64,000 nucleotides of DNA from Tropicimonas sediminicola. Lineage in GTDB: Bacteria; Pseudomonadota; Alphaproteobacteria; Rhodobacterales; Rhodobacteraceae. A program made the translations under genes and the position numbers. The notes under the pieces were generated by a model. The model searched no databases, was not told the DNA's origin, and worked only from the letters and a program-made list of their open reading frames with translations. The stretch's first letter is position 1; each line of letters begins with the position of its first letter. The DNA is taken from positions 372,001 to 436,000 of the forward strand of contig NZ_FZOY01000002.1 of the NCBI RefSeq assembly GCF_900188335.1, written 5' to 3'. Positions 24,510 to 34,199 of this stretch are shown here, in pieces.

Positions 24510-24919
24510 CACCGGTACACCTCGCCGAGTTGCACGCCCGCTGCTTCGAAACCCCGCGGCCCTGGTCGGCGATGGAATTCGCGCAACTGCTCGACTCTGA
24601 ACGGGTCTTTCTGTGTTCCGACGACGCGGGCTTCGCGCTCGGCCGGGTCGTGGCGGACGAGGTGGAATTGCTGACCCTCGCCGTGGCGCCGGAGGCCCGG
24701 CGCAACGGGGTCGGCCGGGAACTCGTGGCTCGGTTCGAGGCGACGGCGAGCAGCCGCGGCGCCTGCTCCGCCTTCCTGGAGGTCAGCGCCGAGAACGCCC
24801 CGGCCATCGCCCTCTACGAGACATCGGGTTACCTCCGGGGCGGCCTGCGGCGCAGCTACTACGCCGCGCCGGACGGCCGGCGCATCGACGCCCTGCTCTT
24901 TTCCAAGTCATTGACCTGA
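24506..24919 (+). CDS. rimI: Ribosomal-protein-alanine acetyltransferase RimI-like
   Basis: A 137-residue GNAT enzyme with VAPEARRNGVGRELVARFE (about residues 69-87), the acetyl-CoA loop, then FLEVSAENAPAIALYETSGY, the RimI-type region. It probably acetylates the N-terminal alanine of ribosomal protein S18 or similar. GTG start overlapping the tsaB stop. Confidence 0.88.
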   Translation: MTPVHLAELHARCFETPRPWSAMEFAQLLDSERVFLCSDDAGFALGRVVADEVELLTLAVAPEARRNGVGRELVARFEATASSRGACSAFLEVSAENAPAIALYETSGYLRGGLRRSYYAAPDGRRIDALLFSKSLT

Positions 24920-25001
24920 CGCGGGACCTCTGGCCGGGCCGGTGCCGCCGAATGACGCACGGGAACGGGGTCACCTGACTGGCGGGACGACCAAAAACCG
25001 G

Positions 25002-25032
25002 TTGACCCCCCCTCGCCGCTGCGGCCTTATTC
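25002..25032 (+). promoter_or_regulatory. Candidate promoter of nucleoside ABC importer
   Basis: TTGACC (25002-25007) and CTTATT/TTATTC (25026-25032) with 18-19 base spacing, about 90 bases before the BMP gene start. The 200-base gap before the BMP gene contains no other gene-like frame. Confidence 0.4.
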
Positions 25033-25119
25033 TCTCCGTGATCCAACGTGGATCTGACGTTTTTGCGGTTCGGGTCGAAGGGCCCCCCGCCCATAACATG
25101 TCCAACCGGGAGATACCCA

Positions 25120-26118
<999 letters not shown>

Positions 26119-26147
26119 TCTGACGCCGCAGAGACTGGCTAATCAGG

Positions 26148-26186
26148 AAGGGGCCGCGTAGCGTGAAGCCGCGTGGCCCTTTCTTT
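26148..26186 (+). terminator. Hairpin between receptor and ATPase genes
   Basis: AAGGGGCCGCG and CGCGTGGCCCTTT form a stem with a small bulge, followed by TTTCTTT. Such hairpins after the receptor gene commonly stabilise its mRNA and let only part of transcription continue to the ATPase. Confidence 0.55.
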
Positions 26187-26204
26187 CAACTACGGGGGTG
26201 ATCG

Positions 26205-27788
26205 ATGAAGGATCTTGCCGAGAACTCTGGCCAGCCGCCCGGTGCGGCTCCGAACGCCCCTCCGGCGATCGAACTGCGAGGCATCTCCAAGGCCTTCGGC
26301 CCGGTGCAGGCCAACAAGGACATCTCGCTGAAGGTCGCCAAGGGCGCGATCCACGGCATCATCGGCGAGAACGGCGCCGGAAAGTCGACGCTGATGTCGA
26401 TCCTCTACGGCTTCTACAAGGCCGACCGGGGCGAGATCCTGATCAACGGCAAGCCGACCGAGATCCCCGACAGCCAGGCCGCCATCGCGGCCGGTATCGG
26501 CATGGTGTTCCAGCATTTCAAGCTGGTGGAGAACTTCACCGTCCTCGAGAACGTCGTGCTCGGCGCCGAGGAAGGCGCGCTGTTGCGGCCGACCCTCGCG
26601 AAGGCGCGCAAGCACCTGACCGAAATCGCCGAAGAATACGAGATGAACGTCGACCCCGACGCGCTGATCGAGGAGATCGGCGTCGGCCAGCAGCAGCGGG
26701 TCGAGATCCTGAAATCGCTCTATCGGCACGCCGACATCCTGATCCTCGACGAGCCGACCGGGGTGCTGACGCCGGCCGAGGCGGATCACCTGTTCCGCAT
26801 CCTTCGCGGCCTCCGCGACGAGGGCAAGACGATCATCCTGATCACCCACAAGCTGCGCGAGATCATGGAGGTGACCGACACCGTCTCGGTGATGCGGCGC
26901 GGCGAGATGACGGCGACCGTCAAGACCGCCGAGACCAGCCCGGAGCAGCTGGCCGAGCTGATGGTCGGCCGCAAGGTACTGCTCCGCGTCGACAAGAAAC
27001 CGGCCCAGCCGGGCAAGACGATCCTGAAGGTCGAGGACCTGAGGGTCGTGGATGACGACAAGGTCGAGCGCCTCAAGGGCGTCTCCTTCGAGGTGCGCGC
27101 GGGCGAGATCCTCGGCATCGCGGGCGTCTCCGGCAACGGCCAGTCCGAGCTGCTGGAAGTGCTCGGAGGCATGATGCCCGCCACCGGCCGGGTCGAGATC
27201 AACGGCGAGGCCATCGACCTCACCGGCAAGCATTCCGACGGCCGCTCCCGCCGCAAGCGCGGCATCGCCCACGTCCCCGAGGATCGCCAGGCCGAAGGCC
27301 TGATCATGGATTTCGCGGCCTGGGAAAACGTCGCCTTCGGCTACCAGTGGGACCCGGCCTACAACAAGGGCTGGCTGATGGACAACGCCGGCATCCGCGA
27401 GGACACCGCCGGCAAGATGGAGCGCTTCGACGTGCGCCCGCCGCACGCCCACCTGGCGGCCAAGAGCTTTTCCGGCGGCAACCAGCAGAAGATCGTCCTG
27501 GCGCGCGAGATCGAGCGCAATCCGGACCTGCTGCTGGTCGGCCAGCCGACCCGCGGCGTCGACATCGGCGCCATCGAGTTCATTCACCAGCGGATCATCG
27601 AGCTGCGCGACGCCGGCAAGGCGATCCTGCTGGTGTCGGTGGAACTGGATGAGATCATGGGGATGTCGGACAGGATCGCGGTGATGTTCGACGGCCGGAT
27701 CATGGGCGAACGCCTGCCCGGCGAGACCAACGAAGGCGAACTCGGCCTGCTGATGGCCGGCGTGACCAGTGGCGAAGGGAAAGCATGA
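26205..27788 (+). CDS. Nucleoside ABC transporter ATP-binding protein (two ABC domains)
   Basis: A 527-residue double ABC ATPase of the RbsA/YufO type. The first domain has Walker A GENGAGKST (about residues 55-63), QQQRVEIL and ILDEPTGVL; the second has the degenerate A-loop GVSGNGQSE (about 307-315), signature FSGGNQQK and LVGQPTRGVD in place of a standard Walker B. The pattern of one good and one weak site is usual here. It drives import with the two permeases that follow; stop overlaps the first permease as ATGA. Confidence 0.93.
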   Translation: MKDLAENSGQPPGAAPNAPPAIELRGISKAFGPVQANKDISLKVAKGAIHGIIGENGAGKSTLMSILYGFYKADRGEILINGKPTEIPDSQAAIAAGIGMVFQHFKLVENFTVLENVVLGAEEGALLRPTLAKARKHLTEIAEEYEMNVDPDALIEEIGVGQQQRVEILKSLYRHADILILDEPTGVLTPAEADHLFRILRGLRDEGKTIILITHKLREIMEVTDTVSVMRRGEMTATVKTAETSPEQLAELMVGRKVLLRVDKKPAQPGKTILKVEDLRVVDDDKVERLKGVSFEVRAGEILGIAGVSGNGQSELLEVLGGMMPATGRVEINGEAIDLTGKHSDGRSRRKRGIAHVPEDRQAEGLIMDFAAWENVAFGYQWDPAYNKGWLMDNAGIREDTAGKMERFDVRPPHAHLAAKSFSGGNQQKIVLAREIERNPDLLLVGQPTRGVDIGAIEFIHQRIIELRDAGKAILLVSVELDEIMGMSDRIAVMFDGRIMGERLPGETNEGELGLLMAGVTSGEGKA

Positions 27789-28891
27789 TGGATGTGATGC
27801 CCAGATGGGCCGACGTGGTGCTGGTGCCACTGATCAGCCTGATCCTCGCCTTCGGAATCTCCGCCCTCGTGATCCTCGGCATCGGCAAGGACCCCGTCGA
27901 GGCCGTCAAGCTGATGGTCACCGGCGCCTTCGGCTCGACCTATGGCTGGGGCTACACGCTCTTCTACGCCACCAACTTCATCTTCACCGGGCTGGCCTTT
28001 GCCGTGGCCTCCCATGCCAGCATGTTCAACATCGGCTCGGAGGGCCAGGCGACGCTCGGCGGCCTCGGCGTGGCGCTGGTGTGCCTTGCCCTGCCCTGGC
28101 CGCACTGGGCGATTGCGCTTCCCGCCGCGATGATCGGCGGCGCGCTCTTCGGCGCCGCCTGGGCCTTCCTGCCGGCCTGGCTGCAGGCGAAGCGGGGCAG
28201 CCACATCGTCATCACCACCATCATGTTCAACTTCATCGGCGCCGCCGTGCTGAACTACATGCTGGTCAACGTGATGCGCCCCGAGGGGTCCATGGACCCG
28301 GCCTCCGCCAAGTTCCCGGCGGGCACCAACCTGCCGACGCTGCACGACATCCTCGCCCCTTTCGGCATCGAGTTCTCCAGTGCCGCCCCGGCCAACATCA
28401 GCTTCCTGATCGCGCTGCTGGCCTGTTTCCTCGTCTGGCTGATGCTCTGGCGGACCCGGTTCGGCTTCGAGCTGCGCGCCTTCGGCCGCTCCGAATCCGC
28501 GGCGGTCTATGCGGGCATCTCGCCCGCCAAGATCATCATCGTCGCGATGCTGATCTCTGGCGGCCTGTCCGGCCTGATGGCGATCAACAACGTCATGGGA
28601 GAGGCCGAACGGCTGGTTCTGAACTCAGTCGAGGGCGCGGGCTTCATCGGCATCGCGGTCGCGCTCATGGGGCGCAACCACCCCGTGGGCGTGGCGCTGG
28701 CCGCGATCCTCTTCGGCTTCCTCTACCAGGGCGGCGCGGAGCTGGCGCTCTGGATGTCGATCCCGCGTGAGCTGATCGTGGTGATCCAGGGCCTCGTGAT
28801 CTTGTTCACCGGCGCGCTGGACAACATGGTGCGCATGCCGATCGAGCGGGTGTTCCTGATGATGCGGCGCAACGCCAAGGCAGGAGAGTGA
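27785..28891 (+). CDS. Nucleoside ABC transporter permease 1
   Basis: A 368-residue BPD_transp_2 family permease with about nine hydrophobic helices. The family pattern NIGSEGQATLGG (about residues 80-91) near the third helix and RTRFGFELRAFGRSESAA (about 223-240), the cytoplasmic coupling loop, are visible. It forms a heterodimeric channel with the next gene product. Overlaps both neighbours (ATGA and GTGA). Confidence 0.92.
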   Translation: MMDVMPRWADVVLVPLISLILAFGISALVILGIGKDPVEAVKLMVTGAFGSTYGWGYTLFYATNFIFTGLAFAVASHASMFNIGSEGQATLGGLGVALVCLALPWPHWAIALPAAMIGGALFGAAWAFLPAWLQAKRGSHIVITTIMFNFIGAAVLNYMLVNVMRPEGSMDPASAKFPAGTNLPTLHDILAPFGIEFSSAAPANISFLIALLACFLVWLMLWRTRFGFELRAFGRSESAAVYAGISPAKIIIVAMLISGGLSGLMAINNVMGEAERLVLNSVEGAGFIGIAVALMGRNHPVGVALAAILFGFLYQGGAELALWMSIPRELIVVIQGLVILFTGALDNMVRMPIERVFLMMRRNAKAGE

Positions 28892-29862
28892 GCATGGATT
28901 TCTCGACCCTGATCCAGATCCTCGACTCGACCATGCGGCTGGCCACGCCGCTGCTGCTGGCCTGCCTGGCGGGCCTCTTCTCCGAGCGGTCCGGCATCTT
29001 CGACATCGGGCTGGAAGCCAAGATGCTGATCTCCGCCTTCTTCTCGGCGGCCGTGGCCTATGACACGGGCTCGGTCTGGCTCGGGCTGCTGGCCGGCATC
29101 GCCGCCTCGATGGTCTTTGCCGCGATTCACGGGGTTGCCTCGATCACCTTTCGCGGCAACCAGCTGATCTCGGGCGTGGCGCTCAACTTCCTCGCCTCGG
29201 GCATGACCGTGCTGATCGCGCAGAACTGGTTCCAGCAGGGCGGCCGGACGCCGTCGCTGCTCGGCAAGGCCCGGTTCGAGCCGCTCACCCTGCCCTTCGC
29301 GGACGCACTCTCGGACGTTCCCGTGCTGGGCCCGATCTATTCCGAGCTCCTTTCCGGCCATTCCATCCTCGTCTACGTGGCCCTGCTGGCCGTGCCGGCG
29401 ACCTACTGGGTGCTCTACCGCACCCGCTTCGGCCTGCGCCTGCGCGCGGTCGGCGAGAACCCCGCCGCAGTGGATACCGCCGGTGTCTCGGTGATCGGCC
29501 TGCGCTATGCCGCCGTCGCCATCGCCGGGCTGCTCTGCGGCATCGCCGGGGCCTATCTCGCCACCGGCCTGCAGGCCGGCTTCGTCAAGGACATGACCGC
29601 CGGCCGGGGCTATATCGCGCTCGCGGCGTTGATCTTTGCCAAGTGGCGGCCGTGGTACGCGCTCTCCGCCTGCCTGCTCTTCGGCCTGCTGCAGGCGCTG
29701 GCGCTGCGGACCGACGTGGTCGAGGCGATCTTCCCCTTCCGGATGCCGGTGCAGCTGCTCGACAGCCTGCCCTACATCCTGACCGTGGTGATCCTGGCCG
29801 GTTTCGTGGGCAAGGCGATCCCGCCGCGTGCGGGCGGCCAACCTTACGTCAAGGAGCGCTGA
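28888..29862 (+). CDS. Nucleoside ABC transporter permease 2
   Basis: Second BPD_transp_2 permease, 324 residues, with FDIGLEAKMLI (about 45-55) and the coupling loop RTRFGLRLRAVGENPAAVDTAG (about 177-198). The GTG at 28888 overlaps the preceding stop; an ATG two codons later (28894) is equally plausible. Ends the importer operon; a 16-bp hairpin follows. Confidence 0.92.
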   Translation: MSMDFSTLIQILDSTMRLATPLLLACLAGLFSERSGIFDIGLEAKMLISAFFSAAVAYDTGSVWLGLLAGIAASMVFAAIHGVASITFRGNQLISGVALNFLASGMTVLIAQNWFQQGGRTPSLLGKARFEPLTLPFADALSDVPVLGPIYSELLSGHSILVYVALLAVPATYWVLYRTRFGLRLRAVGENPAAVDTAGVSVIGLRYAAVAIAGLLCGIAGAYLATGLQAGFVKDMTAGRGYIALAALIFAKWRPWYALSACLLFGLLQALALRTDVVEAIFPFRMPVQLLDSLPYILTVVILAGFVGKAIPPRAGGQPYVKER

Positions 29863-29873
29863 GCAGCGCCACA

Positions 29874-29914
29874 GGCCCGGCGCCTCGGGGACACAGCTCC
29901 CGAGGCGCCGGGCC
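29874..29914 (+). terminator. Strong hairpin ending the nucleoside importer operon
   Basis: A perfect 16-bp stem GGCCCGGCGCCTCGGG / CCCGAGGCGCCGGGCC with a 9-base loop begins 12 bases after the last permease gene. There is no T-run, only AAACTG, so it is either an atypical terminator or an RNA 3-prime-end stabiliser. Confidence 0.6.
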
Positions 29915-29918
29915 AAAC

Positions 29919-29941
29919 TGACGTAGCGGCACATTACGTCA
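29919..29941 (+). promoter_or_regulatory. Inverted repeat before the TSUP permease gene
   Basis: TGACGTA and TACGTCA, separated by 9 bases, form a 7-bp inverted repeat about 90 bases before the TSUP start. It has the size and symmetry of an operator, but I know no regulator for it. Confidence 0.35.
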
Positions 29942-30029
29942 ACGGCAGCCCGAAAGATCGGGCCAGGAAAGTTTTGGGAACCCCGGCTTGGGCGTTGCGG
30001 CGTCACAAGTCTCGGCCTAAAGGTCGCAC

Positions 30030-30953
30030 ATGCAGATCTACCTGCCCATCGCCGAAGTCTCCGTTAACGCCTTCCAACTGCTCGGTCTCGGCGGGCTTGT
30101 AGGCGTCCTGTCCGGCATGTTCGGCGTGGGGGGCGGCTTTCTCCTGACGCCGTTGCTGTTCTTCGCAGGGATCCCGCCCGCGGTGGCCGTGGCGACCGGA
30201 GCCAACCAGATCGTTGCCTCCTCCGTCTCCGGCGTCCTGGCGCATTTCCGGCGCAAGACGGTCGACATCCGCATGGGGTTCGTGTTGCAGGCCGGCGGCC
30301 TGGTGGGCGCGGCCATGGGCATCGCCGTCTTCAACATGCTCAAGGCGCTCGGACAGGTCGACCTGCTCATCACCCTGTTCTACGTCGTCTTCCTAGGGAT
30401 CGTCGGCAGCCTGATGCTCGTCGAATCCCTCCGCGCGCTGCGCCGCTCGAAGTCGGACGTTCCAAAACCCTACACGCGCCGACAGCGCAACTGGGTCCAT
30501 ACCTGGCCCCTTAAGATGCGGTTCCGTGCCTCCGGTCTCTATATCTCCGTGATCCCCCCCCTGCTCGTCGGCATGTCGGTGGGCGTGCTCGCCGCGATCA
30601 TGGGCGTCGGCGGCGGCTTCATCATGGTCCCGGCGATGATCTACATCCTCGGCATGCCGACCAAGGTTGTCGTCGGCACCTCGTTGTTCCAGATCATCCT
30701 CGTCGCCGCCTTCTCGACGTTGCTGCACGCGATCACCAACCACACGGTGGACATGATTCTGGCGCTTCTGCTGCTGATTGGCGGCGTCGTCGGCGCGCAG
30801 TTCGGCACGCAGATCGGAACCAAGCTCAAGGCCGAACAGCTGCGGGTGCTGCTGGCCGCGCTGGTGCTCGCGGTCTGCGGCAAGCTCGCCGCCGACCTGC
30901 TGATCGAACCGCGCGAGCTGTTCTCCATCAGCGAATCCGGGGGGCATTCGTGA
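30030..30953 (+). CDS. TSUP-family (TauE/SafE) membrane permease
   Basis: A 307-residue sulfite/sulfonate exporter-type permease. Two homologous halves each begin with the TSUP glycine motif: GMFGVGGGFLLTPLL (about residues 29-43) and AIMGVGGGFIMVPAMI (about 190-205). Around eight to nine helices. The true substrate is uncertain in this family (sulfite, sulfoacetate, other anions). It overlaps the next gene, a TIGR02186 protein, with which it is regularly paired in alphaproteobacteria. Confidence 0.9.
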   Translation: MQIYLPIAEVSVNAFQLLGLGGLVGVLSGMFGVGGGFLLTPLLFFAGIPPAVAVATGANQIVASSVSGVLAHFRRKTVDIRMGFVLQAGGLVGAAMGIAVFNMLKALGQVDLLITLFYVVFLGIVGSLMLVESLRALRRSKSDVPKPYTRRQRNWVHTWPLKMRFRASGLYISVIPPLLVGMSVGVLAAIMGVGGGFIMVPAMIYILGMPTKVVVGTSLFQIILVAAFSTLLHAITNHTVDMILALLLLIGGVVGAQFGTQIGTKLKAEQLRVLLAALVLAVCGKLAADLLIEPRELFSISESGGHS

Positions 30954-31726
30954 TGCGCAGGGTGCTGCCCGCCGTCCTCGCCCTCGCGGCCGCCCTCGGC
31001 ATCACCGCCGCGGCGAAAGCGCAGACCGTCGTCGCCGACCTGAGCCAGAGCCGGGTTGCGATCACCACGAATTTCGCCGGCTCCCAGATCCTCGTCTTCG
31101 GCGCCGTACAGGAGACCGGACCGGACGCCGGCACCCCGTTCGACATCATCGTGACCGTCTCCGGCCCGCGGGAGCCGGTGACCGTCCGCAAGAAGGATCG
31201 CGTGGCCGGGATCTGGGTGAACACGGAAGCCGTGGACATCACCGCCGCGCCGGCCTTCTACGCCATTTCCACGAACCGGCGCATGGAGCAGATCCTGTCC
31301 ATGACCGAAGACCTGCGCCGCTCGATCACCATTCCCCGGGCGATCCGCTCTGCGGGCCTGGCCAGCCAGGTCGACGAGGCCGAAGAATTCACCGAGGCGC
31401 TGATCCGCCTGAGGGAGAGGAACGGCAGCTACCGGGTCGAGGAACACGGCGTCACGATGATCGGACAGCCGCTGTTCAGGACCGACATCAACCTGCCGTC
31501 CAACATCTCCGAAGGCCGTTATACCGCGCGGATCTTCATGTTGCGGGACAAGGAGGTCATCGCCTCCTACACGGACGTTCTGGATGTGCGGAAGGTCGGG
31601 CTGGAGCGCTGGATCTACAACCTCGCCCAGGAGCAGGCCATGATCTACGGCCTGCTCTCCCTCGCGATCGCGATGGCCGCGGGCTGGGGCGCCTCCGCGG
31701 CCTTCCGCTACATCCGGGGAAGCTGA
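30953..31726 (+). CDS. TIGR02186 (Alph_Pro_TM) membrane protein
   Basis: A 257-residue protein of the alphaproteobacterial TIGR02186 family: signal peptide at about 1-25, a periplasmic beta-rich body (VADLSQSRVAITTNFAGSQILVFGA; DIIVTVSGP; GIWVNTE), and one C-terminal membrane helix (about 228-250). Start is the ATG overlapping the TSUP stop as TGATG; a GTG one codon earlier also fits. Probably a periplasmic partner of the TSUP permease. Biochemical function is unknown. Confidence 0.85.
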   Translation: MRRVLPAVLALAAALGITAAAKAQTVVADLSQSRVAITTNFAGSQILVFGAVQETGPDAGTPFDIIVTVSGPREPVTVRKKDRVAGIWVNTEAVDITAAPAFYAISTNRRMEQILSMTEDLRRSITIPRAIRSAGLASQVDEAEEFTEALIRLRERNGSYRVEEHGVTMIGQPLFRTDINLPSNISEGRYTARIFMLRDKEVIASYTDVLDVRKVGLERWIYNLAQEQAMIYGLLSLAIAMAAGWGASAAFRYIRGS

Positions 31727-31727
31727 G

Positions 31728-32228
31728 CTAGGCGGTCCGGTTCAACCGATCTTCCAGCACCTCGAAGGGCACGGAAGGCTCGTTCTTGCCGTCCCGGATG
31801 ACCAGCGAGGTCTTGACGCTGGCGACATTGGGCGCCGCCGTCAGCTGCCCGGTCAGGAAGGACTGGAAGGTGGACAGGTCGGGCGCCACGCATTTCAGGA
31901 TGAAGTCGATCTCGCCGTTGAGCATATGGCATTCGCGGACCAGCGGCCACTCGCGGCATTTCTGCTCGAAGGCGCTCAGATCGGCCTCGGCCTGGCTGTT
32001 CAGCCCCACCATCGCAAAGACCTGGACCTCGAAGCCAAGCTCGCGCGGGTCAATCTCGGCATGGTAACCGCGAATGAAACCGGCCTCCTCCAGGGTGCGA
32101 ACGCGGCGCAGACACGGAGGTGCGGAGATGCCGACCCGTCGCGCAAGCTCGACATTGGTCATGCGGCCGTCCGCCTGGAGTTCCGCCAGAATCTGGCGAT
32201 CGATTGGGTCGAGTTTGGCTCCCGGCAT
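31728..32228 (-). CDS. lrp: Lrp/AsnC-family transcriptional regulator
   Basis: A 166-residue regulator with an N-terminal helix-turn-helix (LDPIDRQILAELQADGRMTNVELARRVGISAPPCLRRVRTLE pattern, residues about 6-47) and a C-terminal RAM ligand-binding domain. The SAPPCLRRVR recognition helix is that of the global Lrp group rather than a dedicated AsnC-like regulator. It is divergent from trxB, the classical lrp-trxB arrangement. It probably binds its own promoter region. Confidence 0.9.
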   Translation of the reverse strand: MPGAKLDPIDRQILAELQADGRMTNVELARRVGISAPPCLRRVRTLEEAGFIRGYHAEIDPRELGFEVQVFAMVGLNSQAEADLSAFEQKCREWPLVRECHMLNGEIDFILKCVAPDLSTFQSFLTGQLTAAPNVASVKTSLVIRDGKNEPSVPFEVLEDRLNRTA

Positions 32229-32294
32229 TCAGCCCTCCGAGTTTTTTCCGAACCTTAGCGAGGCAAGCCGGACTGCGCAACAATGTTTCACAGA

Positions 32295-32320
32295 AGCGCA
32301 ATATTTATCCGCTTTGCGCT
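32295..32320. promoter_or_regulatory. Inverted repeat in the lrp-trxB divergent region
   Basis: AGCGCAA - 12 A/T-rich bases - TTGCGCT, a 7-bp inverted repeat 66 bases from the lrp start and 107 bases before trxB. Symmetry and an A/T-rich centre are what Lrp sites look like, so it is a candidate autoregulatory site. Confidence 0.4.
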
Positions 32321-32427
32321 GCGTGCATGGTTGAATGCGGGAAAAGCTTCCAGTTCGACCGGCCCGGTCTTATATCCGACGGAACGGTGCGCCACCGGCG
32401 GCACCACAGGTTCACGAAAGGCTCCAG

Positions 32428-33393
32428 ATGTCCAGCACCCGCCACACCCGCGTTCTCATCATCGGATCCGGCCCGGCCGGTTACACCGCCGCCGTATACG
32501 CAAGCCGCGCCATGCTCAACCCTATCCTCGTGCAGGGGATCCAGCCGGGCGGGCAGCTGACGATCACCACCGAGGTCGAGAACTGGCCCGGCGAGAAGGA
32601 GATCCAGGGCCCGGACCTGATGGTGCAGATGGAGGAGCACGCGCGCGCTGTGGGCACCGAGATCATCGGGGATCATATCGCGTCGATCGACCTGTCGCGC
32701 CGCCCGTTCACGGCACAGGGAGACAGTGGCACCACTTACACGGCCGATGCCGTCATCCTGGCCACGGGCGCCCAGGCGAAGTGGATCGGCATGCCGGGCG
32801 AGGAGAAGTTCAAGGGGTTCGGCGTCTCGGCCTGTGCGACCTGTGATGGTTTCTTCTACCGCGGCAAGGAGGTCGTGGTGATCGGCGGCGGCAACACTGC
32901 GGTCGAGGAAGCGCTGTTCCTGACCAACTTCGCCAGCAAGGTGACCCTGGTGCACCGCCGCGATTCCCTCCGTGCCGAGAAGATCCTGCAAGACCGGCTG
33001 TTCAAGCACCCCAAGGTCGAGATCCTCTGGGATCACACGCCCGAAGAGATCGTCGGCGCCGAAACACCGCTCAGCGTCGAGGGTCTGCGCGCCCGCAACG
33101 TCAAGACGGGCGAGATCACCCTCGTCCCCGCCGCCGGTGTCTTCGTCGCGATCGGCCATGCGCCGGCCTCGGAACTGGTGAAGGACCAGCTCGAGACCCA
33201 CATGGGCGGCTACGTTGTCACCGCGCCGGATTCCACGGCCACCTCCATCCCCGGGGTCTTTGCCGCGGGCGATCTGACCGACCACAAGTACCGGCAGGCG
33301 GTGACCTCCGCCGGCATGGGCTGCATGGCCGCGCTGGAGGCGGAGCATTTCCTCGCGGAGCAGGAAGCCGAGACGGTCGCGGCGGCGGAATAA
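32428..33393 (+). CDS. trxB: Thioredoxin-disulfide reductase
   Basis: NADPH-dependent flavoenzyme reducing thioredoxin, 321 residues. FAD motif IIGSGPAGYTAA (about 11-22), redox pair in SACATCDG (about 133-140), NADPH motif VVIGGGNTAVEEA, and the late FAD segment FAAGDLTDHKYRQA are all present. The start is the ATG at 32428, preceded by AAAGG; upstream in-frame starts would add an unrelated extension. Confidence 0.96.
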   Translation: MSSTRHTRVLIIGSGPAGYTAAVYASRAMLNPILVQGIQPGGQLTITTEVENWPGEKEIQGPDLMVQMEEHARAVGTEIIGDHIASIDLSRRPFTAQGDSGTTYTADAVILATGAQAKWIGMPGEEKFKGFGVSACATCDGFFYRGKEVVVIGGGNTAVEEALFLTNFASKVTLVHRRDSLRAEKILQDRLFKHPKVEILWDHTPEEIVGAETPLSVEGLRARNVKTGEITLVPAAGVFVAIGHAPASELVKDQLETHMGGYVVTAPDSTATSIPGVFAAGDLTDHKYRQAVTSAGMGCMAALEAEHFLAEQEAETVAAAE

Positions 33394-33417
33394 CCGGCCC
33401 GGTACATGGAAAGCCGT

Positions 33418-33451
33418 GGGCCGTGCAGGGTATCATTAACCCACACGGCCC
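33418..33451. terminator. Possible shared terminator hairpin after trxB
   Basis: GGGCCGTG and CACGGCCC form an 8-bp stem with an 18-base loop between the convergent trxB and DUF3592 genes. No T-run; weak evidence. Confidence 0.3.
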
Positions 33452-33471
33452 GCGACGAGCGAGCACCGTCT

Positions 33472-33921
33472 CTAGAATGCGATCGTGTCCCAGTTCACGA
33501 AGAGCAAAAGGCAGACGAACGCCCCGAGCGCCGCGAAGGTGCCGCCCATCAGGAAATCCCTGGTCAGAGAAATCGTCGCCCTCTGCGGGTTTCGCCAATC
33601 ATGGTGGACATCGATCGTTCGGCCCTGCAGGGACCGAATGCCCTGCTCCGTATGGAGTGCAAAGACACCGCCGGGGGCGGCTTGCTCATATTGGATGAGG
33701 GCGCCGTTCGCGGCCTTGAACCGCACGGTCACAATGGCCGATCGGTCTGAATCCGATCCCCGGGCCCGGTGAAATCTCGTGTCGACAATCGTACCGGGGG
33801 AGACATCGTGACAGGCGGCGATCCTGATGGCGTCACGGAGCATGAACAGCCCCGCGAAGACAAAGCCCAATCCTCCCACGCACAGCAGGAGCTTGAGGAT
33901 ATCGTCGAGACTTCCTTCCAT
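33472..33921 (-). CDS. DUF3592-type membrane protein
   Basis: A 149-residue protein with one membrane helix at each end (about residues 9-28 and 125-145) and between them a small extracytoplasmic beta domain (GTIVDTRFHRARGSDSDRSAIVTVRF; IDVHHDWRNP), the DUF3592 pattern. Function unknown. It stands alone between trxB and the sulfate-activation gene and is transcribed against trxB. Confidence 0.6.
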   Translation of the reverse strand: MEGSLDDILKLLLCVGGLGFVFAGLFMLRDAIRIAACHDVSPGTIVDTRFHRARGSDSDRSAIVTVRFKAANGALIQYEQAAPGGVFALHTEQGIRSLQGRTIDVHHDWRNPQRATISLTRDFLMGGTFAALGAFVCLLLFVNWDTIAF

Positions 33922-34169
33922 TCGGATCGCTCCGCTGCCGTGCCGGACTGCCTTCCGGCCACGTAGAACCTAGAAGAGGATTATGGTGGATCTGCGACGG
34001 AACCCGCGCGCAGCCGCGTTCGCAGCGCCCCCATGCGCCGCTGATCGGCAGCCGACCAACGGGCTCGCAGGGAGCGGGTCGGGCAGGTGTTGCGTACCGG
34101 CAGCATTTCGCCACTTCCGGGAAATTGTCCCCCGCCCCCCCTTTGCCTCACATGGGTTCCGTGACATGC

Positions 34170-34183
34170 GTTCACGCGTGAAC
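34170..34183 (+). promoter_or_regulatory. Perfect 14-bp palindrome, candidate operator of the MarR-Sat-CysC gene
   Basis: GTTCACGCGTGAAC is fully self-complementary and lies 16 bases before the ATG of a gene whose N-terminus is a MarR-type winged helix. The rest of the 278-base gap (33922-34199) shows no gene. MarR-type proteins bind palindromes of this size in their own promoters, so self-repression is plausible. Confidence 0.6.
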
Positions 34184-34199
34184 AGATAACGAGTCGCCG

